The notes: generated by a model not told the origin, from the letters alone. Counted from the stretch's first letter, positions 18,200 to 26,257 are shown. The stretch is DNA of 64,000 nucleotides from Pseudolysobacter sp964466115 (GCA_964466115.1 CAYXMH010000017.1:1-64000); one strand, 5' to 3'. Numbers and translations are program-made.

Positions 18200-19626
18200 T
18201 CGGCGTGCTGGAGGTAGCGTGTTCTTGGGCGTTACCGCTACTGGCGGGTATGGGTATTTGGCAAGTGTTGACCGGGTTTGCGCGTGGCGGGGCAGGGTTC
18301 GCTAACGCTTTAGGCTACGGTTACATTATTGGTGTGCTGCTGGTGGGTGAAATGGTTCCATTATTTGCCGCAGCGGATACCCACCATGCGCTAACGCATT
18401 TGGCGCCATGGCTGGTGGCCATCGCCGCGGTTACTTGGGCTTTGGCTTGGATTCGTCGGTTTAAAATTTCAGCGGCTGTTGCCTTACCCTCAGTGCGCTT
18501 AGAGCGGGGCTGGCCTGGAATGTGCCTGGTGCTGCTCCTTCTGTTTTTATTGCGTCTGTGGGTGCTTACCGATGAAGTGTTATTGCGTCCCATTTTTCCG
18601 TGGGATGCGTGGGCCGCCTGGGCGGTTAAGCCGAAAACTTGGTTTGAGGCCGGGCATGCGGTTGCGTTTGTCTCGGTGAGTGATTGGTTGGCGCAACCGC
18701 TTATGGAGCTGCGTACCGCCAGCATATGGAACTACCCCAATTTGCTGGGCTGGATTGAAGTATGGTTTGCCAGTGGTGCGGGTGAATGGAACGAACCGCT
18801 GATTAATTTGGCCTGGGTCGGGTTGTGGTTGGCGCTGTTGGCAGCCAGTTATGGGCAGTGGCGCTTACTTGGATTGTCCCGCAGTCGCGCTGTGGTAGCG
18901 ACGTATGCCCTTGGCTCATTACCGCTGATGAACGCCCATGTCGCCTTAGCCGGGTATGCCGATATATGGCTTGCCGCGGTATTTGGCTTAAGCGTGTTGG
19001 CTTGGCTTAACTGGCTGAAGTCGCGAGCGTTGGGACAATTGATTATCGCGATTTCCCTCGCTTTAACCTTGCCTGCAATCAAGTTGGAGGGCGCGGTATG
19101 GCTTCTGTGTTTCAGTATTGTATTGGTGCTTAGTTTCACACCGCCGCGGTTGCGCTTGGTTTTGTCCGGCGCGGCATTGCTGCTGGTGACGATAGGGATT
19201 GCTCTGGGCGGCTTCATTTTGCCGGTGTTTGGACTTGGTTTGGTGAAGGTTGCCTGGGGGGCGGTGGATATCCCAACCTTGGGTGTGTTAGCGCTGCATT
19301 GGCGCAGCGTCGGGCAGGCGATGATTGCGAGTTTGTATACTTTACCCAATTGGCATTTGTTGTGGTTTTTAGTGCCTTTGGTTTTGCTGCTGCGTTGGCG
19401 TGAGTTTCGTTATAGCGAATCATTAAGATTGCTGGGTGGGCTGTTGTTGCTGTGCGCGGTGTTTTTGTTCGTGTTGTTTTTTTTCACCGAGGCCGCGCGT
19501 TGGGCCGAAGATTACACCAGCGCCAATCGGTTGGTAATGCAGATTACTCCGGCGGTGATGACGCTGTTGGTGTTGTTGTTGCGTGATTTCAATCTTGGCG
19601 AAGCAGCACGCGATACAGCTCCTTAG
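18196..19626 (+). CDS. polytopic membrane protein, possible GT-C-type glycosyltransferase
   Basis: The 476-residue protein has roughly 11-12 hydrophobic segments throughout. A luminal/periplasmic-type loop after the third or fourth helix contains IFPWDAWAAWAVKPK and then IWNYPNLLGW, resembling the acidic first-loop motif of GT-C glycosyltransferases that use lipid-linked sugars. No exact family is recognised. It overlaps the upstream gene by four bases and its 3' end overlaps the oppositely oriented GT4 gene by 38 bases. The setting among GT4, GT2 and DUF2304 genes supports a role in polysaccharide or lipid glycosylation. Confidence 0.7.
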   Translation: MIGVLEVACSWALPLLAGMGIWQVLTGFARGGAGFANALGYGYIIGVLLVGEMVPLFAAADTHHALTHLAPWLVAIAAVTWALAWIRRFKISAAVALPSVRLERGWPGMCLVLLLLFLLRLWVLTDEVLLRPIFPWDAWAAWAVKPKTWFEAGHAVAFVSVSDWLAQPLMELRTASIWNYPNLLGWIEVWFASGAGEWNEPLINLAWVGLWLALLAASYGQWRLLGLSRSRAVVATYALGSLPLMNAHVALAGYADIWLAAVFGLSVLAWLNWLKSRALGQLIIAISLALTLPAIKLEGAVWLLCFSIVLVLSFTPPRLRLVLSGAALLLVTIGIALGGFILPVFGLGLVKVAWGAVDIPTLGVLALHWRSVGQAMIASLYTLPNWHLLWFLVPLVLLLRWREFRYSESLRLLGGLLLLCAVFLFVLFFFTEAARWAEDYTSANRLVMQITPAVMTLLVLLLRDFNLGEAARDTAP

Positions 19627-20731
19627 TCTGTTGCGTGATTTGCTCAAGACCAAATACCCGTTGCCAGCGCGTTTGGCCGGCGGTACCGAAACGGTGACGC
19701 AAGGCGTCGTCTTTGGCCAAGCGGTTCAAGGCGCTCGCCCAGGCGTTGATATCTTCCGGCGGCAGCAATTGGCCGCTTATTCCATCTTCCACAACGAAAT
19801 TCACGCCAGAGCCTGGAATGGCGCTCGCCAGCACTGGCAAACGGGCGCGCATGGCCTCCAGCAGCACCACGCCGAATGCCTCACTGCGTTCAATTGAGGG
19901 TAGGCAGAAAATATCGGCCATGGCGTAAGCCGCGGCGAGTGTTTGCTCGTCCACGCTGCCGGTGAATTGCACGCGTGCGGCGATGCCAAGCGCATGGCTA
20001 AGTTGTCGTAATTCGGCTTCGCATTCGCCGCTGCCGATCAACACCAGGCTTGCGTGCGGTACTTGCGCCAATGCTCGCAGCAGTACATCGAATCCTTTGT
20101 AGTAAGCCAACCGCCCCACCGCCAGCACTTTAAGACTGGCGCTTGGCCAGTGCAGGTTTGGCGCTGCGGATGCTTGGATTTGTGGGCCCAAGGCCAGCGG
20201 AATTACGTGCACTTTGTCTCGCCAAGGCGCAAGCGCTGCGCTGGAGTCCCGATAGGGAGCGGAGGTTGCGATGATGGCGCGTGCATGCCGCAGCAGCATC
20301 TGCTCCCACGGGCGATACAAACGATACGCGAGACGCAACCCGCGATGGCGGGCATCCAAAGGCACATCCGATTGCCAATGCACCACCCAAGGCAATCGCC
20401 GTGCCGCAGGATCCAGCAGGGCGAAAAACGCGGCAGGGTTTGGCATGTGCAGATGCAGCAGATCGGGCCGAAACTGGCGTATTAATCGGGCTAAATGCCA
20501 AGGAATGCTAGGGCTGACCGGTGTATAGAGCCACTGCCCATAGCAGGCTGCGAGAATGACATCCACTCCTGCGACTTGGGCGTGCGAGGTTTGATGGGTA
20601 CCCGGGGGCGCATGGGCGAGAACCGCGGTTTCGACGCCATCGGCAGCCATCGCCGCTGTCAATGCAGCGAGATAGGTTTCCATGCCGCCGCGGTAAGGCG
20701 GGAAGAATTTGCCGAGGTGTAAGACCCGCAT
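19589..20731 (-). CDS. glycosyltransferase family 4 protein
   Basis: This 380-residue protein is a GT-B fold glycosyltransferase of family 4, cytoplasmic, probably acting on a nucleotide-sugar donor. The N-terminal domain starts with HLGKFFPPYRGGMETYL, the glycine-rich acceptor-side motif. The C-terminal donor domain carries AVGRLAYYKGFDVLL and the E-x7-E signature (EAFGVVLLE). Donor and acceptor are unknown. It begins six bases after hicA and converges on the membrane protein gene at 18196 with a 38-base overlap. It was probably once contiguous with the GT2-DUF2304 genes upstream. Confidence 0.9.
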   Translation of the reverse strand: MRVLHLGKFFPPYRGGMETYLAALTAAMAADGVETAVLAHAPPGTHQTSHAQVAGVDVILAACYGQWLYTPVSPSIPWHLARLIRQFRPDLLHLHMPNPAAFFALLDPAARRLPWVVHWQSDVPLDARHRGLRLAYRLYRPWEQMLLRHARAIIATSAPYRDSSAALAPWRDKVHVIPLALGPQIQASAAPNLHWPSASLKVLAVGRLAYYKGFDVLLRALAQVPHASLVLIGSGECEAELRQLSHALGIAARVQFTGSVDEQTLAAAYAMADIFCLPSIERSEAFGVVLLEAMRARLPVLASAIPGSGVNFVVEDGISGQLLPPEDINAWASALNRLAKDDALRHRFGTAGQTRWQRVFGLEQITQQTKELYRVLLRQD

Positions 20732-20737
20732 GGGTTC

Positions 20738-20977
20738 TTAAGTTTGGGTGCTTATATCACGATCAAGTAGCGCTTGAACCGTGAGGCCAATATCCGCGGC
20801 AATCTTACGTAATAAAATCGGAGAGATGTCGCGCTCTGCGTGGAATGGAACTGTCGTTGCTCGCCCATCGGCATGCCGGAATTGTTTGTGTGAACCTCGT
20901 TGCCGGATTTCCGCGAATCCTTTTTTTTCTAACAACGCTGCAACTTCTCGCGGCTTTAAGACGGGAAGATTGCTCAT
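20738..20977 (-). CDS. hicA: HicA-type toxin, mRNA interferase (YcfA family)
   Basis: HicA toxins are small double-stranded-RNA-binding-fold endoribonucleases that cut mRNA and arrest growth until HicB blocks them. The 79-residue protein has the family layout: LKPREVAALLEKKGF, then the catalytic histidine in RGSHKQFRH (His30), then VPFHAERDISPILLRKI. It lies two bases after hicB, so it is translated in tandem. HicA lengths are usually 60-80 residues. The catalytic His is intact, so the toxin looks active. Confidence 0.9.
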   Translation of the reverse strand: MSNLPVLKPREVAALLEKKGFAEIRQRGSHKQFRHADGRATTVPFHAERDISPILLRKIAADIGLTVQALLDRDISTQT

Positions 20978-20979
20978 TC

Positions 20980-21189
20980 TTAGCTAATCATTACCAGCTG
21001 CGTGCCAACGAATTCGGTTTCCAGCTTGGGTTGCCCGTCAGCCAATAGCAGTTCGATCACTTCGCGTAAGTTGGTATTAAGCTCATCTAAGCTGTCCGCT
21101 TGCGAGTGCGCACCTGGGAAACCGGGTACGTAACCTACGTAGAGTCCAGTGTCCGTGCATTTTTCTATTACCGCAGTATAAGTGTTCAT
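20980..21189 (-). CDS. hicB: HicB-type antitoxin
   Basis: HicB antitoxins bind HicA through a partial RNase-H-like fold. The 69-residue protein opens MNTYTAVIEKCTDTGLYVGYVPGFPGAHSQ..., with the typical Y.......G.....PG.pG....G....E pattern, and consists of that domain alone. There is no room for a C-terminal DNA-binding domain of the kind longer HicB proteins carry, so autoregulation, if any, would need the complex or another protein. It has a strong ribosome binding site (GGAGG, five bases before ATG) and precedes hicA, the order seen in hicBA-type loci. Confidence 0.87.
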   Translation of the reverse strand: MNTYTAVIEKCTDTGLYVGYVPGFPGAHSQADSLDELNTNLREVIELLLADGQPKLETEFVGTQLVMIS

Positions 21190-21209
21190 GGCGGCCTCCA
21201 GGCATCCAT

Positions 21210-21239
21210 TGTATATCCATTAATGCGAATGCGGCCCAA
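21210..21239 (-). promoter_or_regulatory. candidate hicBA promoter
   Basis: On the minus strand TTGGGC (21234-21239) and TATACA (21210-21215) are spaced by 18 bases, about 20 bases before the hicB start. It would let the toxin-antitoxin pair be transcribed on its own inside the sugar cluster. The evidence is sequence resemblance only. Confidence 0.35.
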
Positions 21240-21603
21240 ATTTCCCTGTATCCCTTTCGGCTGCATTGCGAACCGTCACGATCTCCTGCTCTAAAATCGC
21301 CAATTTCTGGATCATGCGGCGTATTTGGCGTTCCTGCCGCGACCGATCGATGTCCATTTTTAGCATGCGCAACAAAATCATCGATACCCCAACGATGATG
21401 GGCAGCACCGGTGCATAACTGATGCCGGTAATGCGCCCCAGCCATTCGACCACCGGCGGAAACACACCCAATACCAAGGTCGCAGCAGCGACGCCAAGCC
21501 ACCACAACGCGTACGGACCGTGCAAATGATCGCGGCGAACCAGATACAGGATTGCTCCCGCTAATAAAATGCCAAGTACCGCGGAGGTGATCTGAGCGGT
21601 CAT
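21220..21603 (-). CDS. DUF2304 family membrane protein
   Basis: The 127-residue protein has three or four hydrophobic segments (about 5-22, 30-52, 66-82) and a charged amphipathic C-terminal helix (85-115). This matches DUF2304, small membrane proteins commonly encoded next to GT2 polyprenyl-phosphate glycosyltransferases and thought to help anchor or support them. Its ATG overlaps the GT2 stop by four bases, so the two are translationally coupled. Family assignment rests on layout, the context and the LW.LG...L..G..P motif. Confidence 0.8.
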   Translation of the reverse strand: MTAQITSAVLGILLAGAILYLVRRDHLHGPYALWWLGVAAATLVLGVFPPVVEWLGRITGISYAPVLPIIVGVSMILLRMLKMDIDRSRQERQIRRMIQKLAILEQEIVTVRNAAERDTGKFGPHSH

Positions 21604-22337
21604 GCGGGGTGGCCTTTGGTCGACTTAACTGGGTGAGCACGGGATTTTGCATGGCGCTGGGCAATGGCCAGCACCGTGGTTGAAATCATATACCGTAGCA
21701 CCAGACCCCAAGAAGCAAAAACCCGCGAACCGCCATTGCGCCGAGGTGACATGACGGTTGGCGTTTCCTCGATCACAAATCCCTTTTTGCTTAAAAGCAT
21801 CAATACGCCAATGTCCTGATAATCGAGCAAACTCGCTTCGCGCGCAGCCAACACACGTATGGCGTGACGATCGTAGACGCGGAAGCCAGAAGTAAAATCC
21901 TGTACTTTAAGCCGCGTTAGCAGGCGAAAGTAACGCCATGCCAACCGTTTGGCCGGGCTTAAACGCTCGGCAAACGTACCGATCATGACATTGGCACCAC
22001 TTTGTTGCTGTGCGCTTAACAAAGCCGGGATTTCGTTCGCATGGTGTTGGCCATCCGCATCCAAGGTAATGACATAGTCAAAGCCGTGGCGCTTGGCGTA
22101 GCGAATGCCGGTTTGGGTCGCACCCCAGGCGCCGAGATTGAAGGTCAGGTTGAGCACCTCGGCCCCTGCTTGGTACGCGATGTCGGCGGTGGCATCGCGG
22201 CTGCCATCGTTTACCACCAAAATGGCGCAATCCAGGGCTTGGCGCACCCCGGCGATCACCAGGCCGACCGTGGCCGCTTCGTCGCGGGCCGGGATAACGA
22301 CCAGGTAATGCTGGCAAGCTAATGTGGGAATAGACAC
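21600..22337 (-). CDS. glycosyltransferase family 2, polyprenyl-phosphate sugar synthase type
   Basis: This 245-residue protein resembles dolichyl-phosphate mannose synthase-like GT2 enzymes, which load a sugar from a nucleotide donor onto a lipid phosphate at the inner membrane. Motifs seen are VVIPARDEAATVG, VVNDGSRDAT, the metal-binding ITLDADGQHH and DFTSGFRVYDR. There are no membrane segments; a basic C-terminal tail is present. It is coupled to DUF2304 (ATGA). The start is GTG 22337 with no clear ribosome binding site. Product could supply the GT-C-like membrane protein at 18196; that link is inference. Confidence 0.9.
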   Translation of the reverse strand: MSIPTLACQHYLVVIPARDEAATVGLVIAGVRQALDCAILVVNDGSRDATADIAYQAGAEVLNLTFNLGAWGATQTGIRYAKRHGFDYVITLDADGQHHANEIPALLSAQQQSGANVMIGTFAERLSPAKRLAWRYFRLLTRLKVQDFTSGFRVYDRHAIRVLAAREASLLDYQDIGVLMLLSKKGFVIEETPTVMSPRRNGGSRVFASWGLVLRYMISTTVLAIAQRHAKSRAHPVKSTKGHPA

Positions 22338-22762
22338 AGAGGATGGTGGTCCGGCGGTTGCAACCCGCGATTGTGAGCAATCGGCAAAAGGGCTGTCAAC
22401 GCATTCGGGGTGGGTATCGCAGGGTCGACCGGGAGGGATGTGAAAATCGTCCGCTGTAAAAAATGTGAACCGGTTTGCAAAATACCCATCTCAATATCCA
22501 TGAAATACCCCATTTTTAGCCAATCTGAACAAATGTGTTGCGAGCTTGTCCGTTTTATCCCCCTCAGTGCGTTGTATATTCGGAAGGCAATGGGTTTGCG
22601 GGGTCGGGAAAGGGCAAATGAGCACTCTTTCGGAATCCAAACTCAAAACCTGAAATATCCCTAGACCGGCAATGGTTGACGGTCTAGCTTTACTTACACT
22701 AGACTGCGCCGCTTGTGGGCGCCGTATTGTGGCATTTAACCCATAAACATTTGGAGAATCAA
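22338..22762. other. intergenic region, divergent promoters
   Basis: These 425 bases separate the minus-strand GT2 gene from the plus-strand exported-protein genes. No supported coding frame is present. The right part holds the CTAGAC repeats and a candidate promoter described separately. Confidence 0.5.
22661..22705 (+). promoter_or_regulatory. candidate promoter with CTAGAC palindrome and repeat
   Basis: CTAGACCG (22661-22668) and CGGTCTAG (22680-22687) form a perfect 8-base inverted repeat with an 11-base gap. A third CTAGAC lies at 22699-22704. TTGACG (22676-22681) and TAGACT (22700-22705), spaced by 18 bases, look like -35 and -10 elements interleaved with these repeats. The arrangement suggests a repressor or activator operator for the exported-protein genes that follow; the regulator is unknown. 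Confidence 0.5.
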
Positions 22763-23524
22763 ATGAAAGCGATGAAAATGAAGGCGTTAGCGGTTGCGGT
22801 GCTCGGCTTGGCTGCTGGAAGTGCATGGGCTTGCCCAAGCGGACCGGCTGTGGCCGATGGCGGGGCTTGGACTTCAAAATTGCAGTTGAGCGGCGGCACA
22901 GTTACCGTTGCTACACCCGGCTTGGATTCGTCATTGTGCAAATTAGTTGCACAAATTCCGGCTTCATTTGCCGCTGTTGCGGCAGTAAGAGACACCACTC
23001 CCGCCAATGAAACCCGCTATCGTTTTCAATTTCTTGTTGACCCAACCGGCTTGAGTTCATTTGGCTTAACCGATGGTGTCCAAATATTTACAGCAAACGC
23101 CGCCACTGCATTTCCGGTGTCTGGTGGTCGAGTTCCGATGTTAGCTCTAGCTCTCAGCCCAGGAGCGGCCGCCGGCTCGAAACGCATCACTATCATCGCT
23201 TCGTGCAGCGGAGGATCGAACTATCGCTGCGCCACTTCCATACCAGTCGATCTAACGGCAGGCGTAAATCGCATTGAAGTCGATCTTACTGTCGGCGCGG
23301 GAGCAGCGGGAACGGCGCGTTATTGGTTGAATGCAGCATCGGGTACCACTGAGCCTGCAGTAACAGGAACCCTTTCTAACTTGGATAATGCAGGTTGGGT
23401 TGGAGTGGATACGGCTATTTTGGGCCTGTCAGGTCCTACGCCCACATTTAGAACCGCACATGCCGCTCAGAGTGTTGGTTTTGATTCGTTTGACTCCCGT
23501 CGACAAACATATATTGGTTACTGA
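22763..23524 (+). CDS. exported protein of unknown function (253 residues)
   Basis: I do not recognise a family. ATG 22763 is preceded by GGAGA at the right distance and starts a basic N-region (MKAMKMK), a hydrophobic core and a signal peptidase I site after AWA, leaving a mature N-terminal cysteine; the residues before it do not make a lipobox. The mature part is beta-rich, rich in G, A, S and T, with six cysteines, including Cys in ASCSGGSNYRCATS. An upstream in-frame ATG at 22715 lacks support. A second exported protein gene follows 25 bases later with its own ribosome binding site. Confidence 0.72.
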   Translation: MKAMKMKALAVAVLGLAAGSAWACPSGPAVADGGAWTSKLQLSGGTVTVATPGLDSSLCKLVAQIPASFAAVAAVRDTTPANETRYRFQFLVDPTGLSSFGLTDGVQIFTANAATAFPVSGGRVPMLALALSPGAAAGSKRITIIASCSGGSNYRCATSIPVDLTAGVNRIEVDLTVGAGAAGTARYWLNAASGTTEPAVTGTLSNLDNAGWVGVDTAILGLSGPTPTFRTAHAAQSVGFDSFDSRRQTYIGY

Positions 23525-23549
23525 TAATCCCTACCCCGGAGTGATAATA

Positions 23550-24047
23550 ATGAAGAAATACATTAAATTAGCTTTTGCAGGCTGTTTGGCTGTTGCGTCC
23601 TTGACTGCAACCGCACAAACGTGTGGCAGTCCAGGTGCATTCAATACCCCGGGTTCTGGCCCAACCGCTAGCGGCACTACCTGCGGTGGTTCAGATTCGA
23701 TTGCATTGATTTGCGATGTATTGGATTCCGCTGGTAAGAACGACGCTGTGTACAGTGTTACGATTGGGGCTTCGGGTGTTACCGCGACGCAGATCGCTTT
23801 GAGTGGTGTAACGGGCGCTGGATTTAACGCGATCGTAGCTCTTTTCACGGGTACGTGCTCTGCCGGTAGTGGCTGTGTTGCATCCGGTGATGCCGGTTCG
23901 CCAATGAGTTTGTCTGGCGTTGCCGCCGGCACGTATTTCATGACGGTTAGTGCTGCCAGTGCCGATGCATCGGGTGCTTGCGGTACCTATGTCCTTACCG
24001 CCAACGGCACCTTGCCAGTTAGCTTGCAGAGTTTCTCTGTAGAATAA
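23550..24047 (+). CDS. small exported protein, pre-peptidase C-terminal (PPC)-like beta domain
   Basis: ATG 23550, with GGAGTGA five bases upstream, starts a clear signal peptide (MKKYIKLAFAGCLAVASLTATA-Q). The 165-residue protein then has a single beta-rich domain with paired cysteines (TCGSPG, TTCGGSD, GTCSAGSGC, GACGTY). The pattern DAVYSVTI...VAAGTYFMTV...GTYVLT resembles PPC-type domains found at the C-termini of secreted enzymes, here standing alone. It ends with LPVSLQSFSVE, a tail of the kind seen at sorting or linker positions in other secreted proteins. A strong terminator follows at once. Family resemblance is by eye only. Confidence 0.7.
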   Translation: MKKYIKLAFAGCLAVASLTATAQTCGSPGAFNTPGSGPTASGTTCGGSDSIALICDVLDSAGKNDAVYSVTIGASGVTATQIALSGVTGAGFNAIVALFTGTCSAGSGCVASGDAGSPMSLSGVAAGTYFMTVSAASADASGACGTYVLTANGTLPVSLQSFSVE

Positions 24048-24065
24048 TATAAATTGTTACTCAGT

Positions 24066-24097
24066 AAAAACCCACCCTTGCGGGTGGGTTTTTTTTT
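24066..24097 (+). terminator. strong rho-independent terminator
   Basis: A 9-base GC-rich stem AACCCACCC (24069-24077) pairs with GGGTGGGTT (24082-24090) around a TTGC loop and is followed by a run of nine T. It closes the two exported-protein genes at 22763 and 23550 and lies only 12 bases before the next ATG. Confidence 0.92.
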
Positions 24098-24108
24098 AGA
24101 GGTTTCCA

Positions 24109-25479
24109 ATGGTTCTTGCAATGGGTTTGGCACTGGCGTCGATCGCGTTTTCGCAAACGCACGGGTCGGCGCTTTCAACAACGCCTTGTGATTTTGGCGA
24201 AAAGTATCAATTTTCTGAAGTTTCGTGTGAAATCGAAGTTGCCAATAGTGGCTCTTCCCCCATCGAAATAACCGAGGTCAGTGCCAAAAGCGCTACCGAT
24301 CGGATATCGCCGAGTTCGTTGACCGTGCCCCCTCGCGGCGTGGTTTATCTAAAGGCAACCATCAATACGCTCAATGGCATCGGACGGGTGCCGCATTATT
24401 TTGGTTTTACGACCAACGAGGCGGGCCAGGCCAAGCGCAATACCGAAGTTCGCGGTTTCGTGTCCAGCGTATTGGACGATGCAGTGCCTGTGCTGGATTT
24501 TGGCGTGGTGAATCTGGACGAAACCTTGCCAACAAAAGACATCGCTCTTGCCACCCGCGAGGTGGCGGACTTTCGCATAACAAAAATCCTTGAAAAACCC
24601 GATTACCTCGACGTTAAGCTCAACGCAAAAGACCAATCGCTTACAGCAAAGATACGCGCCGACATCCCGTGGGGGCTACATAACGATTACATCAAAGTAG
24701 AGATCAATTCCCCTCAACAGCCGCAGGTATGGATAAAAGTGAAGGTGGATGCCCACGGCGATATCGTGCCGGGTGATAACCCGTATGGTTTCGGCCTTTT
24801 GCGTGAAGGGAATAAAAACGAAGTACTTATACGGTTGTCGAGCCGCAAAAAAAAGGATTTTGAGATCGGCGCAATCCGTTTGGAAGGCATTGCCGGCAGT
24901 ACCGAAGTCATACCCTGTGAACCGGTAGAGAAGGGTTGTCGCGCGATTCGCTTCCTGCTGGGGCAGGGACAAACTCTGGGTCAGCTGAAAGGGCAGCTTT
25001 CGGTTGAACTGCCCGAATACAAGCGGACTTTACCGATTATTGTGTGGGGGATGTATGTAGGGGCCGATACCAAGGTGCGATCGTTTGAAGAGGAGGCGGC
25101 AAAGAATGCTGCTGCCGAGGCGAGCAAAGGCGCGCAAAGTATTTCGCCGGCCGGCATGCAAAGCGCGATTAAACACGCCATTAAATCGGCCAGTACGACC
25201 AGCCCACCCGGGAACGGCCCGCTACTCAAATGGAATGTGGCGAACGAACAGATGATTTACGGGTACATCATTTATCGATCGGATCAGGAAGACGGCCCGT
25301 TCCTGCGCGTCAATAACGAAACGATCAAGGCTGCCGCAGAAGACGGAGTGAATTCCGATTACCAGTGGCGTGATAACTCTGCTCAATCGGGAAACGTGTA
25401 TTGGTATTCCATTGGGATGGTGTACAAGGACGGTCATAAGCAACAGCTCACCGGCCCACAAAAAGTTCTGGCAAAGTAA
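24109..25479 (+). CDS. exported protein with DUF1573-like beta domains and fibronectin-III-like end
   Basis: The 456-residue protein starts at ATG 24109 with AGAGG six bases upstream. Residues 1-16 are hydrophobic and end AFSQ, but lack the usual basic residue, so the signal is atypical. Residues 22-125 (CDFGEKYQFSEVSCEIEVANSG...) resemble DUF1573/ASPM-type immunoglobulin-like domains, with a second similar unit from about 127 (PVLDFGVVNLDE). A central domain carries Cys274 and Cys280 region (IPCEPVEKGCRAI). An A/S-rich linker precedes a C-terminal fibronectin-III-like part (LLKWNVANEQMIYGYIIYRSD). Because the terminator ends just before it, expression may need read-through. Confidence 0.72.
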   Translation: MVLAMGLALASIAFSQTHGSALSTTPCDFGEKYQFSEVSCEIEVANSGSSPIEITEVSAKSATDRISPSSLTVPPRGVVYLKATINTLNGIGRVPHYFGFTTNEAGQAKRNTEVRGFVSSVLDDAVPVLDFGVVNLDETLPTKDIALATREVADFRITKILEKPDYLDVKLNAKDQSLTAKIRADIPWGLHNDYIKVEINSPQQPQVWIKVKVDAHGDIVPGDNPYGFGLLREGNKNEVLIRLSSRKKKDFEIGAIRLEGIAGSTEVIPCEPVEKGCRAIRFLLGQGQTLGQLKGQLSVELPEYKRTLPIIVWGMYVGADTKVRSFEEEAAKNAAAEASKGAQSISPAGMQSAIKHAIKSASTTSPPGNGPLLKWNVANEQMIYGYIIYRSDQEDGPFLRVNNETIKAAAEDGVNSDYQWRDNSAQSGNVYWYSIGMVYKDGHKQQLTGPQKVLAK

Positions 25480-25509
25480 AGTGCGTCAGGTGTACAGACA
25501 GCAATGGCT

Positions 25510-26235
25510 CTAATCGATTGCCATCGCGATTAGGTTCGCGTGATCTGCATCCACCGTCAAAACGCTGCCCTGTTCATACCAATCGCCGAGTACAATGCGC
25601 GTGGCCGGCAATCCATTAAGCTGAAATGAATGCGTGGCGGGGCGATGCGTATGCCCGTGGATTAATCGGTGAACTCCTGCTTCGTGCATGGCGCGCGCAA
25701 CGGCCGCGGCATTCACGTCCATAATTTCCATGTTAGCGGCAGCGGTATGCCGTTGGCTTTCGGTCCGTGCCTGACGCGCCATCTCGCGCCGTGTGGCCAA
25801 AGGCTGAGCCAAAAACCCCTGTTGCCAAAAAGGATTGCGAACCTGCTGGCGAAACGCTTGATAGGCGTGATCGTCGGTGCACAGCGCGTCACCGTGCACT
25901 AACGCAGTGGGCACCCCGTATAGATCAATAACCGTAGGATCGTTCAGCAATGAAAATCCAGCGCGCTCTGCGTAGGTTTCACCCAATAAAAAATCGCGGT
26001 TGCCGTGCATAAAATGGCAAGGCACGCCGCTGCGCTTAAGGTCCAGCAATGCGTTGGCAATCGTGTTTGCCAAAGGTGCGTCATCGTCGTCGCCAATCCA
26101 ACTTTCAAATAAATCGCCCAAGATGTACAACGCATCGGCCTTACGCGCTTGTGTTGCGAGAAACCGTTGAAACAGCGTCGTGATGTGTGGGCGACTGTCG
26201 TCAAGGTGTAGGTCGGAAATAAAGAGGGTAGTCAC
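25510..26235 (-). CDS. lpxH: UDP-2,3-diacylglucosamine hydrolase LpxH
   Basis: LpxH removes UMP from UDP-2,3-diacylglucosamine to give lipid X in lipid A synthesis, at the inner membrane's cytoplasmic face. The 241-residue metallophosphoesterase shows FISDLHLDDSRP, GDLFESWIGDDD, GNRDFLLG, HGDALCTDD and HGHTHRPATH, the full Mn2+-binding set. It starts with GTG 26235, with a poor ribosome binding site. A palindromic repeat separates it from the upstream cyclophilin gene, a neighbour pairing also seen in other gammaproteobacteria. Confidence 0.96.
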   Translation of the reverse strand: MTTLFISDLHLDDSRPHITTLFQRFLATQARKADALYILGDLFESWIGDDDDAPLANTIANALLDLKRSGVPCHFMHGNRDFLLGETYAERAGFSLLNDPTVIDLYGVPTALVHGDALCTDDHAYQAFRQQVRNPFWQQGFLAQPLATRREMARQARTESQRHTAAANMEIMDVNAAAVARAMHEAGVHRLIHGHTHRPATHSFQLNGLPATRIVLGDWYEQGSVLTVDADHANLIAMAID

Positions 26236-26257
26236 GATGGATTCTTAGTCTACCTTT

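Noticed and set aside
22410..22664. 84-residue frame in the intergenic region before the exported proteins
   Set aside because: No family match, no ribosome binding site and it overlaps the CTAGAC operator.
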